Shown here piece by piece: positions 12,701 through 24,700 of a stretch of 64,000 bases of DNA. The translations under genes were made by a program, and so were the position numbers. Source of the stretch: Nelumbo lutea (taxonomy: Eukaryota; Streptophyta; Magnoliopsida; Proteales; Nelumbonaceae); assembly GCA_022828595.1 (NCBI GenBank), contig JAKGHH010000008.1, positions 1,982,728-2,046,727 on the forward strand. Direction: 5' to 3'. The notes beneath the pieces are model-generated. The model was not told the origin of the DNA. It saw only the letters and a list, made by a program, of their open reading frames with translations, and made no database searches. Within the stretch, counting starts at the first letter, position 1; every line of letters begins with the position of its first letter.

Positions 12701-15700
12701 ACTTCTTGCTCAATTACGTGTTCTAATGGTTCTTCACTTGATTGTCAGTTTGACCTAGCACTCATCCAGCAATCAGAGACCATTTATAAAAGAAGCACCG
12801 AATGCCATGATTTTACCTATTTTACAACAAAAGAAGCATTGAAGTCCGTGATTTTGCCACTGGAAAAAGGGTAAAATGGGCATTTAAGAAAACTAATGCA
12901 ACAATCAACTGTTTTCCATCTGGGATAGTGATGGAGGGGAGGTTTATGTTGAGTTTTTCAAAAGTTCAGCAGAGGTTTTTGTTAAAGTGAAACTCGAGGG
13001 GAGGTTTTTATGACTGCCAGAAACTTCAAGGGGGGGTTTTGTATTTTACCCAATAAAGAAACTAAGGCCCATTTGGCCCATTATCTCTACAAGGTGCAAG
13101 GTGTGGTGCATGCCCTTTTGAAGCAAGAGACAAAATTCAAAGATATATATATAATAATAATAAATGCAAAAAATATAAAAAATATAATAGTATTATTTAA
13201 AAAAAGACATACATTTTAAACTAAATGTTGGGCAAAAAAATCCATGCTAGAGTCCTAAATACTTAATCCATGCACAAAAGTTTGATTTTGTAATTTTAAT
13301 TAAAATTCCTTATCTTGTAAAGGGGTTGCAGCTGGGTATTTATGCAATCACAGACCTTTGTTCATTAAATATAAATGTAATTAATTGGGTCAAATAGACC
13401 CTCATCTTTCCCCTTCAAACTCTTACTTCTCTCTTTCTCCTTCCTTCTAACTTGCAACCACACAACTGTGATAACAAATGACACAAATCATAGGATCTGA
13501 TCCCAGTTAGCAATCTTTTTTATCAGTAGAAGAAATTTTATTAATGCATCTTAAAGATTACAAACATGTGTATAAAATCCACCTTAAAAGTACAAGGTTT
13601 CATAGAATTGCCCAAAATAAATGTTGTCTTAAGGCCCTTTGTTTGGCTAGTGTCTGCCATTCTATTTGCTGTTCTTCTCACCCATTTGAAAAAAAAACAT
13701 TTAGCCCCCTTATTAAGTACTTAATCTCCCTATATTTTTGCCGGAAGACCCAAGGGATTTGGGAATTTGCTCTTGTCCAAGAGATGACCACCTGGGAGTC
13801 CCCTATCACTTCTAGATTGTAGAATCCTAACTGTTTTGCAAAGTTCTGAAATGATACTGAGAAAGATCCAAAAGATTTTCTTAATAAAAATTGCCACAAA
13901 AATATAAATCTTGCACATTGCTTTACTTTGTTGATATGGTAAAGAGTAATATATCTGACATAAACAGAAAAACTGAGAAAATATATACATGATTGCACAT
14001 AAAGAATTTGCAACATAACAACATCACAATCCCAACAGGAGCTTCTACACCTTGACAATTAGTAGTAACAGAAGAAGAAACAAAATATACTCAGTTTTAA
14101 ATAGTCTTGCCTTTTCTAACTACAGGCGATGCAGTCATTCCAAAAATCTTTGGCTTGTTTCGAGACTTGTGATAAAATTCCTTTACCAAAATGAATTATC
14201 AGTGGTTATAATATTCAATTATTACACTTTTATGGGGGGAGGGAAATAAAGAAATATGTTGAATGAAAAAACACTGAACCTCTTATCAAGTTTTTACCTT
14301 CATTATCTTCATATATGGATGGTTTCCAGTAGCACGATGACACTCATCAAATATCACTAAGCATACCATTTCAATCCTCAAGAATGCCTTTCTCAAAGCA
14401 TCCAATAGAATCTGTGGAGTCATTACCATCACCTGTATGACAAACTTAAATTAAGAATGCCCAAAAGATATAGAATGACACTCATTACTGCTGTAAGCAT
14501 GCACGTCAAGAACTTCACTCCAATCAGATTTCTTGTTTCTCTACCCACACATTTCCACAGATAGAGAAAAAGGTAGATAATATATCACATTTCCAAAACA
14601 AAAATACAATTTCTTTAGAAATTTCTCAGGAAGCAACTTCAAAAGAATGCGTAAAACCATGGTGCACAGATACAGATATGGACATGGATATAGATATGAG
14701 AAACAGGAAAACAACTCTCCATTTCAGATACAGGTAATTGTGTCTTTTCGGTTTTTGCTGCTAACCCCCCTCCCCAACATGCCTGGTGCAGATATCCCAT
14801 CCCAGCATCCAGTTCTCATCAAATGTCACTATGTGTGTCTGCAAAGTGCAATCAAAGAAGCAGAAAATGAGTGAGAAGGAAGATGTGACAAAGGATAGGA
14901 GGGAGAAAGAATTTGGCAGTTAATTAAATTTGAGGAGCTGAAAACTAAAGAATTGGAGATGACTGAGGGCCAGCAAGTAAACATGAAATTTAGATGAACA
15001 TGGGAGAGAAAAAGTAGGCAGGGAATGAGACTGAAGGAAGAAGCAGGCATAACTGTGATTGATTGTTAGGATCCCAGAACCAGCGGCAAAGCCAATAATA
15101 TAACACGTGTATTATAGAAGGAAGAGGAAAAGAGCCACATCAGCAAATTCGGTTGCAACAGAGATGTAACTACCCAGTCTTGATCTTAACGTAATACTCT
15201 GTACTATATAAAAGGTCAAGAGGCAATAAGAAAGGGGAAGAAGAATTCATTCGACACATCTCTCTCTCTCTCTCTCTCTCAAGTGGTGCCTAACAACTGG
15301 TATCAGAGCCGGCAAGCCAAGATGCCAAGCACCAGATCGGTAACTGTTTGAGAACTTATGGATCGAATAGAGGTTGGAATGCAAAAGATGTCCAGCGACC
15401 TCCAGAAGCTGAAGGCGACCCCTGGCAGCGGTGGTTCTCCAACTGGAAAAGGGAGCCTCTGCGAGCAACAGGGAAGAGGAAGAAGGAACTGGCGGAGACA
15501 GTAGTAGAGGTGGCATGTCCGGAATAGGGAGAGGAAGACAGGTCATCTCCCAACTGGATTTTCCCATCTTCAGCAGCGGCAACCCTGTACCATGGATCTT
15601 CAAGGCCGAAAGGTACTTCGAATTCCATGAGACACCAAGTCATCAGAGAGTCTTGATCGCATCCTTCCACTTGGAAGGAGAAGCCATTTTATGGTTTCAA

Positions 15701-18700
15701 TGGTTCCGTAGATCTCATCCCCAAGTATCCTGAGCAGATTTCACAGAAGCCCTCTTTATACGCTTCGGGCCGACAGGGTTCGAAAACTATGATTAATCCC
15801 TGTCCAAGTTGAGGCAGACAGGCTCGATGTGAGAGTATCAGCTAGAATTTGAGAAACTAGCTACAAGGGTACACAGGTGGCCAGAGACGGCTCTCTTGGG
15901 CTGTTTTATTGGAGGGCTTAAGGAAGAAATACGAGTCGAAGTTAAAGCCATGCAACCAGCACATGCTAGCCGCGGTTGGCCTGGCTCGACTGCAAGAGGA
16001 GAAATTGAACTGACTGAAAAGAATGGGAAGATTCCCACGAATCGAACCCGTCCGAGCAGAACCCGTGCAGTTCAAGACAGATCTAACTTCAGGCCCACTA
16101 CTCAAGAATCTGCCCTGGATCGAGTTCGGACAAGGTAAGAACACCAGCCAGGCCCTAACCCCATATAAGAGGTTGACATGGGCAGAGATGCAAGCCCGCA
16201 GGGACCGAGGTCTATGCTACAATTGTGATGAAAAGTTCAGACCCCGCCACCGCTGTAAAACCCAACAGAGTTACTTGCTGCAAGTCAATGAAGGAGAGGA
16301 GGAGCAAGACAAAACCGATAACCCAGGATCTGAAGGGGAGGAATGGGAAAACCCCATGAGCCCAACAAATCCCGAAATATCACTACAGGCCTTACATGGG
16401 CATTCCACACCCCAAACCATGATTGTCGAAGGGGTATTAATGGGCCGACCTGTCTCAGTGTTAGTAGACAGTGGCAGTACCCGGAACTTCATCACCATAA
16501 GCCTCACCAAACAGTTGTGCCTGCAAGCCCATTACGTCTCCCCTTTCGACGTATATGTGGCAGATGGGAACCGCATCAAATGTGAAAGAATTTGCAAGGA
16601 AGTGACCATCCAAATTCAAGACTATATAGTAAGAGTTGATTTGCACCCATTAGAATTCAGCGGGGCAGACATCGTGTTGGGAGTACAGTGGCTGAAACAA
16701 CTGGGCCCAGTCATATGTGACTGGCAACGCATGACAATGGACTTTGCCCTATAGGATAAAATTTTACAGGAGGTTCAACCCATACCCCTCCGACAGCAGA
16801 ACCTGAGAAAAATCACAAAGGGGTGTAGTCAAGGCCAGAATCACATCCTTCTGCTAATGGGCTTAGAGCCCACTGGTTTGAAACAACTGGGCCCAGTCAT
16901 ATGTGACTGGCAACACATGACAATGGACTTCACCCTAGAGGATAAAATTTATCATTTACAGGGGGTTCAACCCACACCCCTCCAACAGCAGAGCCTAAGA
17001 ACAATCACAAAGGGGTGTAGTCAAGGCCAGAATCACATCCTTCTGCACATGGGCTTAGAGCCCACTGGGCCAGTGTTGCAATCACCCCAAACCGAAAACT
17101 TGCCCGAGGAGAAGCAGGCACAACTCCAGAAAATACTAGCAGAATTTGATGATGTTTTCCAGGAGCCATAGGCCTTACCACCTCCACGCCCACATGATCA
17201 TCACATTCTGCTGGCACCCGGGGCAGCCCCAACAAACATAAGGCCCTATCGCTACTCCCCATTTCAGAAAACTGAAATTGAGAAGCAAGTTCAGGAGATG
17301 ATTCAAAGGAAATTTATCAGGCCGAGTTCCAGCCTATTTTCAGCCACAGTTCTTCTCGTAAAAAAAGGACGGAGCATGGAGATTCTGTATTGATTATCGG
17401 GCCCTCAACAAAATAACGGTAAGGGATCGTTTTCCCATACTAGTCATTGAAGAGCTGCTAGATGAACTACAATCCGCAGCTATCTTCTCTAAGTTGGATC
17501 TTCGTGCGGGGTATCATCAAGTGAGAATGCATGCACATGACATTCACAAAACGGCTTTCGGTACACATGATGGCCATTATGAATTTCTAGCAATGCCGCA
17601 CCAACACCCCCTCAACATTCCAGGCTCTCATGAATGAGGCATTTCGCCTGTACCTCCGCCACTTTATATTAGTTTTTTTTAATGATATCTTGATATATAG
17701 TTCAGATTGGAAATCACATATGGAACACCTGACAACCACTCTAGCTACCTTAAGACATTATCAGCTCTATGCGAAAATGTCTGTGAATTTGGTAAAACCC
17801 AAATTCAATATCTGGGCCATATAGCCAGCCGTGGGACTGTCAGAGCGGATCCAACCAAGGTTGAATGCATCCAACAGTGGCCTCAACCCACTTCAATCAA
17901 GGGGCTGAGAGGTTTTCTAGGCCTCACAGGTCATTACTGGTGATTCATAAAAGATTATGGGCTTCTTGCCGCTCCGCTAACCCAACTATTAAAGAAAGAC
18001 TCATTTCATTGGTCCATGGAGGCCCAACAAGTCTTTGAAAGGTTGAAGGCAGCAGTTACAACACCCCCTATCTTAGCCCTCCCGAATTTTTCCAAAACAT
18101 TTGTAGTGGAATGTGATGCCTCGGGAGGAGGCTTAGGGGCAGTTCTCATGCAAGAAGATCGTCCTGTTGCGTATTTCAGCAAGGACCGGTCCTGGCAAAA
18201 TCCACATATGAAAAGGAGCTCATGGCCCTTTTGATAGCAGTACGGAAATGGACATACCTGATTGGGCAACATTTCATCATCCGCACTGATTACAAAAGCC
18301 TCAAGTACCTCCTAGAACAGCAGATACACACAGAAGAGCAACAGCAATGGGCCCACAAAATCATGGGCTATGACCATACCATTGAATACAAGGCAGGCCC
18401 AACCAACAAAGTTGCAGATGGGTTATCACAAATCCATGAGTTCAGCCCAACTGACAGTATCTAAACCAGTATATCCATTGGTGGGCCTTCTCAAACAAGA
18501 AGCCCTCTCAGATCCTAAGTTACAGGCCATACACAATAAATGGGTCCAGGACCCAAATTAGGTCCGAGGCTACAAGGTGGAGGGCTCTGATCTCTTCTAT
18601 AAAGGAAGGTTGGTGATTTCAGCCCAGTCAAAGCATCTACAGCAGCTCTTACAGCTCTTTCATGACTTGCCACAAGGTGGCCATTCAGGCATACTACGTA

Positions 18701-21700
18701 CTTATTGTAGAATTGCAACTCACTATTTTTGGGTGGGTATGAAACGAGCGATCCGAAACTGTGGCCGCTTGTCCCACATGTCAACAACAGAAATATGAGG
18801 CTCAAAACCTGGGGGGCCTACTACAACCACTTAAGATCCCCAACATGGTATAGGAAGAAGTCACAATGGACTTCATTTCTGGCTTACCCAAGTCTAAGGG
18901 GTATATGGTCATCCTAGTGGTCATTGATAGACTATCCAAGTATGGGCATTTTGTGCCTCTAGCACACCCATATACAGCCATCACGGTAGCAGCAGCATTT
19001 GTCAAGGAGATCACCAGATTGCATGGCATGCCCACGGCTATCATTATGGATCGGGATCCGACCTTTCTCAGCAATTTTTGGAAGGAATATTTTCAACTAA
19101 AGGTACCTCACTCTACAAATCCACTAGTTACCATCTACAAAGCGACAGATAAACGAAGGTACTTAATCATTGCGTGAGACCTATCTACAATGCTTTGCCA
19201 GAGAAAACCCAAAGACATGGGCCCAGTGGCTGCCATGGGCAGAGTTTTGGTACAACTCCACACTCCATAGTGCAGCAAGCATGACTCCCTTTATATATGG
19301 GCGTGACCCACCATCAATATTACCATATGAACCTGGTTCGACAGCAGTGGAGGTGGTAGATCAACAACTATTCGAAAGAGATAATATCATCAAAAACCTC
19401 AAGTCCAACCTCATACAAGCACAATCATGGATGAAGACCACCTAGATAAAAAAACATAGAGCGGTGGAATTCCAAGTAGGGGAGTGGGTCTATCTCAAAT
19501 TACACCCATATAGACAAACCCCGCTGACCAGGAAGGGGTGGCACAAACTATCTCCTAAGTGTAAGACACTTGAAAATATGGGGTTGTCTAGCACACGTCA
19601 AAAAAAGACAAGTGCAAACAAATAGGAACCCAAAACCAGCCACTGCCTATTTGTAGGCTACCCCAAGGACTCCGTAGGGTATCTTTTCTATGACCCACGA
19701 GAACAAAAATTGTTTGTTTGTCAAAATGCCTACTTCTTAGAAGAGGACTACATCCTGAACAATCATCATCAGGAATTTGTTCTTGATGAAGAGAGCTCGG
19801 GAGTAATGGGAGATAACCTACAGATTCTAGATAATAATATCCAGCTTAGAAGATCTACCCGGGTTTATAGACCTCCAGTTCGTTACATTTATGATCAAGA
19901 AAGTTACTTGATGGAAGCTACAAACAGTGAGGAAGGTCCTATGACTTATACGGAAGCTATGTTGGACATAGACTCCCTGAAGTGGGTAGGTGCCATGAAA
20001 GTTGAGATGGACTCAATGAAAACCAACGGAGTCAGGACTCTCGTAAACCCACCCCTGGGAGTGAAAGCAATCGGTTGCAAGTGGATCTACAAGGGGAAGA
20101 AAGGCCCTGATGGAAAGGTTGAGACCTATAAAGATTGGTTTGTAGCAAAAGGTTACACTCAGAAAGAATGAGTTAATTATGAGGAGACCTTCTCGCCTAT
20201 GTCCATGCTTCCAGATGCTAGAACATCCAATTTGACTCAATGGTCAAAGAGTTTGATTTTGAGCAGAATCCGGATGAACCCAGTGTTTATAGAAAGACAA
20301 TGGGAGATAAGGTTTACATTTATGATTTTGTATGTAGACGACATTCTGCTCATTGGGAATGATGTAGGAATGTTGACTATGTTGGGCAGTTTTTGTATGC
20401 CCTTAGCTTCAATCAGTTTTGATGTACTTTTGATATTTAATGTAAATAAATAAAGTACATGTTTGATTCATGTTGTGTGGTATGCTTCTGTGTAAGACCC
20501 TAAAACTGGACACTTAATGAGACTCGTGTTAGTTTTAAATGTTCACGACCGATGGATAAGTTTGGGGAGATTTATCCTGCCAAGGCTGACACCAATGTGT
20601 TGCCAACTGTTGGGGTGGCTTGTACCGGACCAGATTTCCAGTATTGCCCTGGACCTTGGAGATTGATGGGCAAAACTGGAAAGTTACAACTGACCCCTAG
20701 ACCCGATTATGGTATTGCACTAGGTGTCAAATCGGGTTGTCTTTGATATGCCAATCAGTGAGATCCTTAGCGGGGGTCAAAACCTGAGTATGTTGGGACA
20801 GTCTGAAAATTCATCTGAGTGGGTGATCATAGTGACGGGATCAGCCCCTTTGTCGGACAAAGGTAATGATTGGGAATGCACTCTCTCTGACGGAAAGGAC
20901 AGTCTGTGAACTCCAACAGCTGGTAGCACTTCTGGCGATCTCCAAGAATTGGTCTGCGAACTCCACCTTTTCAGCTTCTAGTCCTAGGAGATTCTCATGT
21001 GGTCGGCTGGTATTAGACTCACATAAGAAACCCTAACTTGGCTCTGGTACCATGAAGATGATCAAGACTGCTATCAATCTTGGAATTTCAGGTTCGAACA
21101 GAAGAGAAAGTGAAGAAGAAAGAGGAGAAAGATTAGTGAGAGAGCAGTAGAACACAGGTTTGAAAGGAAGGACAGATTCTAATTAATCTGCCGCCGCCAC
21201 TTCAACTTAATATTTATATGTTATGCTAGTTACAGGAAAGGACACATCTGCCCTTGGTGTTTACATCATAACACTTAACAATATAAAACTGAAAAGTAAA
21301 TAACAACTAGAATAACAGAAAAACATAACAAATAGACTAGGTACATTCTACCCTACGGATAGAGTGGGCCCACATCAGTTTCTCTACACTCCCCCTCAAG
21401 TTGGGTGTAAATGTTTATCATTCCCAACTTGGATAGATCCGCTTCTAGCTTCTTTCTTGATACGGCTTTAGTGAGGATATCTGTTAGTTGCATACTGGAA
21501 GTGATGTAACGGAGGCATACTTCTTGAGATGAGACCCTCTCTCGTACAAAATGCCGGTCAACTTCAATGTGTTTGGTTCTGTCATGCTGCACTGGATTAT
21601 GTGCTATATTAATGGCTGCTTGATTATCACAATACAGCATCAGAGGCTTCTCATACTCAATACCCAACTCCTCAAGTAGAGATCTTAGCCATAGGATTTC

Positions 21701-24700
21701 AGCCACTCCGTTGGCCATGGACCTGTATTCTGCTTCAGCACTAGACCGGGAGACAACACTCTGTTTCTTACTTCTCCAAGAGACAAGGTTTCCTCCCACA
21801 AGGGCACAATATCCTGAGGTAGACCGTCTATCATCAACACTCCCAGCCCAATCGGCATCCGTATAGACCTCCACCTTCATGGGGTTATTGTTCTTGAACA
21901 GTATACCTCTACCTGGGCATCTCTTCAAGTATGCTAGTATTCTTTCTGCTGCTAGAAGGTGCGTGGTTCTAGGAGAATGCATGTACTGACTGACAACACT
22001 AACTGCATAACTGATATCTGGCTGAGTGAGGCATAGATATAGGAGCTTTCCCACTAACTACTGGAACATAACTTTGTCTTCAAGCAGCTCTCCAATCTCT
22101 ACACTAATCCTATGGTTCTGTTCAATGGGTGTATCTGCAGGTTTGACACCCAGCTTTCCAGTTTCAGCCAACAGATCTAAAACATATTTCCTCTGTGAGA
22201 CAAAGATCCCCTGTTTAGATCTAGCAACCTCAATACCCAAAAAATACCGTAGTGGACCCAGATCTTTCACCTCAAACTCTTGATGAATGAGCTGTTTGAG
22301 GGACTCAATCTCATGGCTGTCATTTCCTGTCACCACAATATCATCAACATATACTGCAAGTAGTGTCAGTGAAGACTCCACCCTCTTGATGAATAGTGTA
22401 TGATCTGACTGGGCCTGTACATAAGCGAACTTCCCAAGAGCTAGTCTGAATCTGTCGAACCAAGCTCTAGGTGACTGCTTCAAACCATACAATGCCTTAT
22501 TGAGCCGGCAGACCTTCTTACCTGTCTCTGTATCATAGTATCCAGGAGGTAACTGCATGTAAACCTCTTCCTGCAAGTCCCCATTCAGGAAGGCATTTTT
22601 AACATCCATTTGGTACAAAGGCCAAGTGTGGCTTGCTACAAGAGATAATAGAACCCGAATGGTGGTCATCTTGGCTACCAGGGCAAACGTCTCCAAGTAA
22701 TCTATGCCATAAGTCTGAGTGAACCCTTTTGCAACTAGCCGAGCTTTGTACCTCTCAATGGAACCATCCACATTGTGCATTACAGTAAATACCCATCTGC
22801 ATCCAACTGGTTTCTTTCCTTGGGGTAAGTCAACTAGCTCCCAGGTATTATTTTTCAACAGGGCATCCATTTCAACTTGCATTGCACCTCTCCACTCCAA
22901 GACTGATAGGGCCTCTTGCACTGTTCTTGGAATAGGGACATTGGAAATGGAACTAAGGTAGGACCTGTAGGTAGGAGATAAGCGACCATAGGATAAAAAA
23001 TGGGAAATACAGTGGGCTGTAGATGTGGTACAATGTCGTTTCCCTTTACGGATTGCAATCGGAAGATCAAGGTCATCTGTAGGAGATGAAATGGCAACAA
23101 TAGAAGAAGTCTCTGTGGATCCTGGGACTGTAATGCCTGGACCTGGAGCCGCAGATGAGATTGGAGCTGGCCTGGACTGCTGATGATCGGGATCAACCTG
23201 CCTACACCGCCTGTGATAGACTCTCAACTCCTGATCCCTCTGACCACCCTCACCATTGCAGCTCCCCCTCAACTCTTGATCCCTCTGGCCACTCTCACCA
23301 TTGCAGCTCCCATCACCCAATGGAATAGGTAAAGGAACTACCCCACTCTCACTGCTCTCCCCCTGAAGACATGGACCTAAACCCCTACTCTCACTGCTCT
23401 CCCCCTGAGGAGAAACCCGAGGATAATAGGGTGTCTCCTCAAAGAAAGTGACATCCATGGAGACGAACTTCCTCCCTGAGACAGGATCATAGCAGCAATA
23501 CCCCTTTTGAGTTTGTGCATAACCAAGGAAAATGCATTTGGAGGCCTTGGGTTCAAACTTGGAGTGATGGGGTCCGAGAAGCTAAACAAAGCAGGTACAA
23601 CCGAATGTCTTAAGGGGAATAGAAAACAACTCCTCATGTGGGTATAGAAGGGAAAAAGGAGATCGCAAATCAAGAACCCGGGAAGGAATCCGATTAATAA
23701 GATAGACCGTCGTGAGGATAGCATCACCCCAGAAGCGAATAGGGACATTGGAGGTAAACATAAGACTTCTAGCCACCTCCAAGATGTGCCTATTCTTCCT
23801 TTCTGCAACCCCATTCTGCTGAGGTGTATGAGGGCAAGAGCTCTGATGGATAACCCCATGAGTAAGAAGGTAAGATGCCAATGACTTAGCAAAGTACTCC
23901 TTTGCATTATCAGATCTAAGAACTTTAATCTTGGCATCAAACTAGGTTAGGATCATTTGGTGAAAGTTTTGGGTCAGGGAGGGAACCTCATCTCGTGAAC
24001 GCATAAGATAAACCCAAGAAAACCGGGTATGGTCATCAGCAAATAACAAAAAATACCTGTACCCACCCATAGAAGGAATGTGATATGGCCCCCCTCCTTT
24101 TATTACTCAATGAATAAGAGTTTCTACAATGTTTAGCAAACTCACAGCTTTCACATTGCAACTGGGACAACTCAACAGACTCAAACAAAGTAGGAAACAA
24201 ACTCTTTAAGGATCGAAAAGACAAATGACCCAATCGGTTATGCCAAAGCATAACCGAACTCGCACTCTGGGAAACAAGTGACCTCTCACAGCCAGTCCCA
24301 ATCACCTTTTTCGTCCCCAGGTCCTGAAAAACACACCGGTCAGGGAAGAAAGTTACTGAGCAGTTCATGTGTTTGGTAATACTACTGACTGAAAGGAGGT
24401 TAGTATCAAGCTTAGGAACATGTAAGACAGAAGACAAGGAGATCTTATCTAATAACTTAGTGTCCCCCTTCCCAGAAATAGGAACCAGGGAGCCATCAGC
24501 AATAGATACTCTATCCCTACCAGATGACAAATGGTAAGAGGTAAACAATGAAGGCAAGCATGTGGTCGGATGCACCTGAATCTATTACCCAACAAGGTTC
24601 AGTAGTACATGGAGCTGAGGCATGGTAGGCTGAAGCTAGAGTACCTGAATTTACGGTTGTAATCTGACCACCCATCTCAAAAACACTACCATAACTGATG

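Larger units (their letters stand above)
11031..13051. mobile_element. Pack-MULE-like element with long TIRs and a captured gene piece
   Basis: Left arm from 11031 (GGGTGAAATACAAAAACC) matches the reverse complement of the right arm ending at 13051 (GGTTTTGTATTTTACCC); the arms align for about 150 bases, including TTTTCTTAAATGCCCATTTTA. AATAAA flanks both ends directly (11025-11030, 13052-13057). No transposase is present. Inside are a 45-bp tandem repeat and an EF-hand gene fragment. Long TIRs plus captured host sequence fit a non-autonomous Mutator-like element, but the target duplication is short for that class. Confidence 0.75.
15064..19560 (+). mobile_element. Ty3/gypsy retrotransposon, 3' end lost
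   Basis: 5' LTR 15064-15295 (TGTTAGGATC to TGCCTAACA), then a tRNA-Met primer site TGGTATCAGAGC at 15298-15309. gag about 15430-16140 ([16 protein letters not shown]), one zinc knuckle [14 protein letters not shown] (about 16215), protease [12 protein letters not shown] (about 16466), RT ([15 protein letters not shown] about 17485; catalytic aspartates near 17680), RNase H ([16 protein letters not shown]), integrase with [10 protein letters not shown] and [32 protein letters not shown]. gag, RT and integrase carry stops or shifts. The element stops near 19560 in the integrase C-terminus against copia sequence; no 3' LTR. Confidence 0.92.

Noticed and set aside
22026..22283. Plus-strand open frames across 22.0-23.0 kb
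   Set aside because: Antisense shadows of the family Y copia RT.
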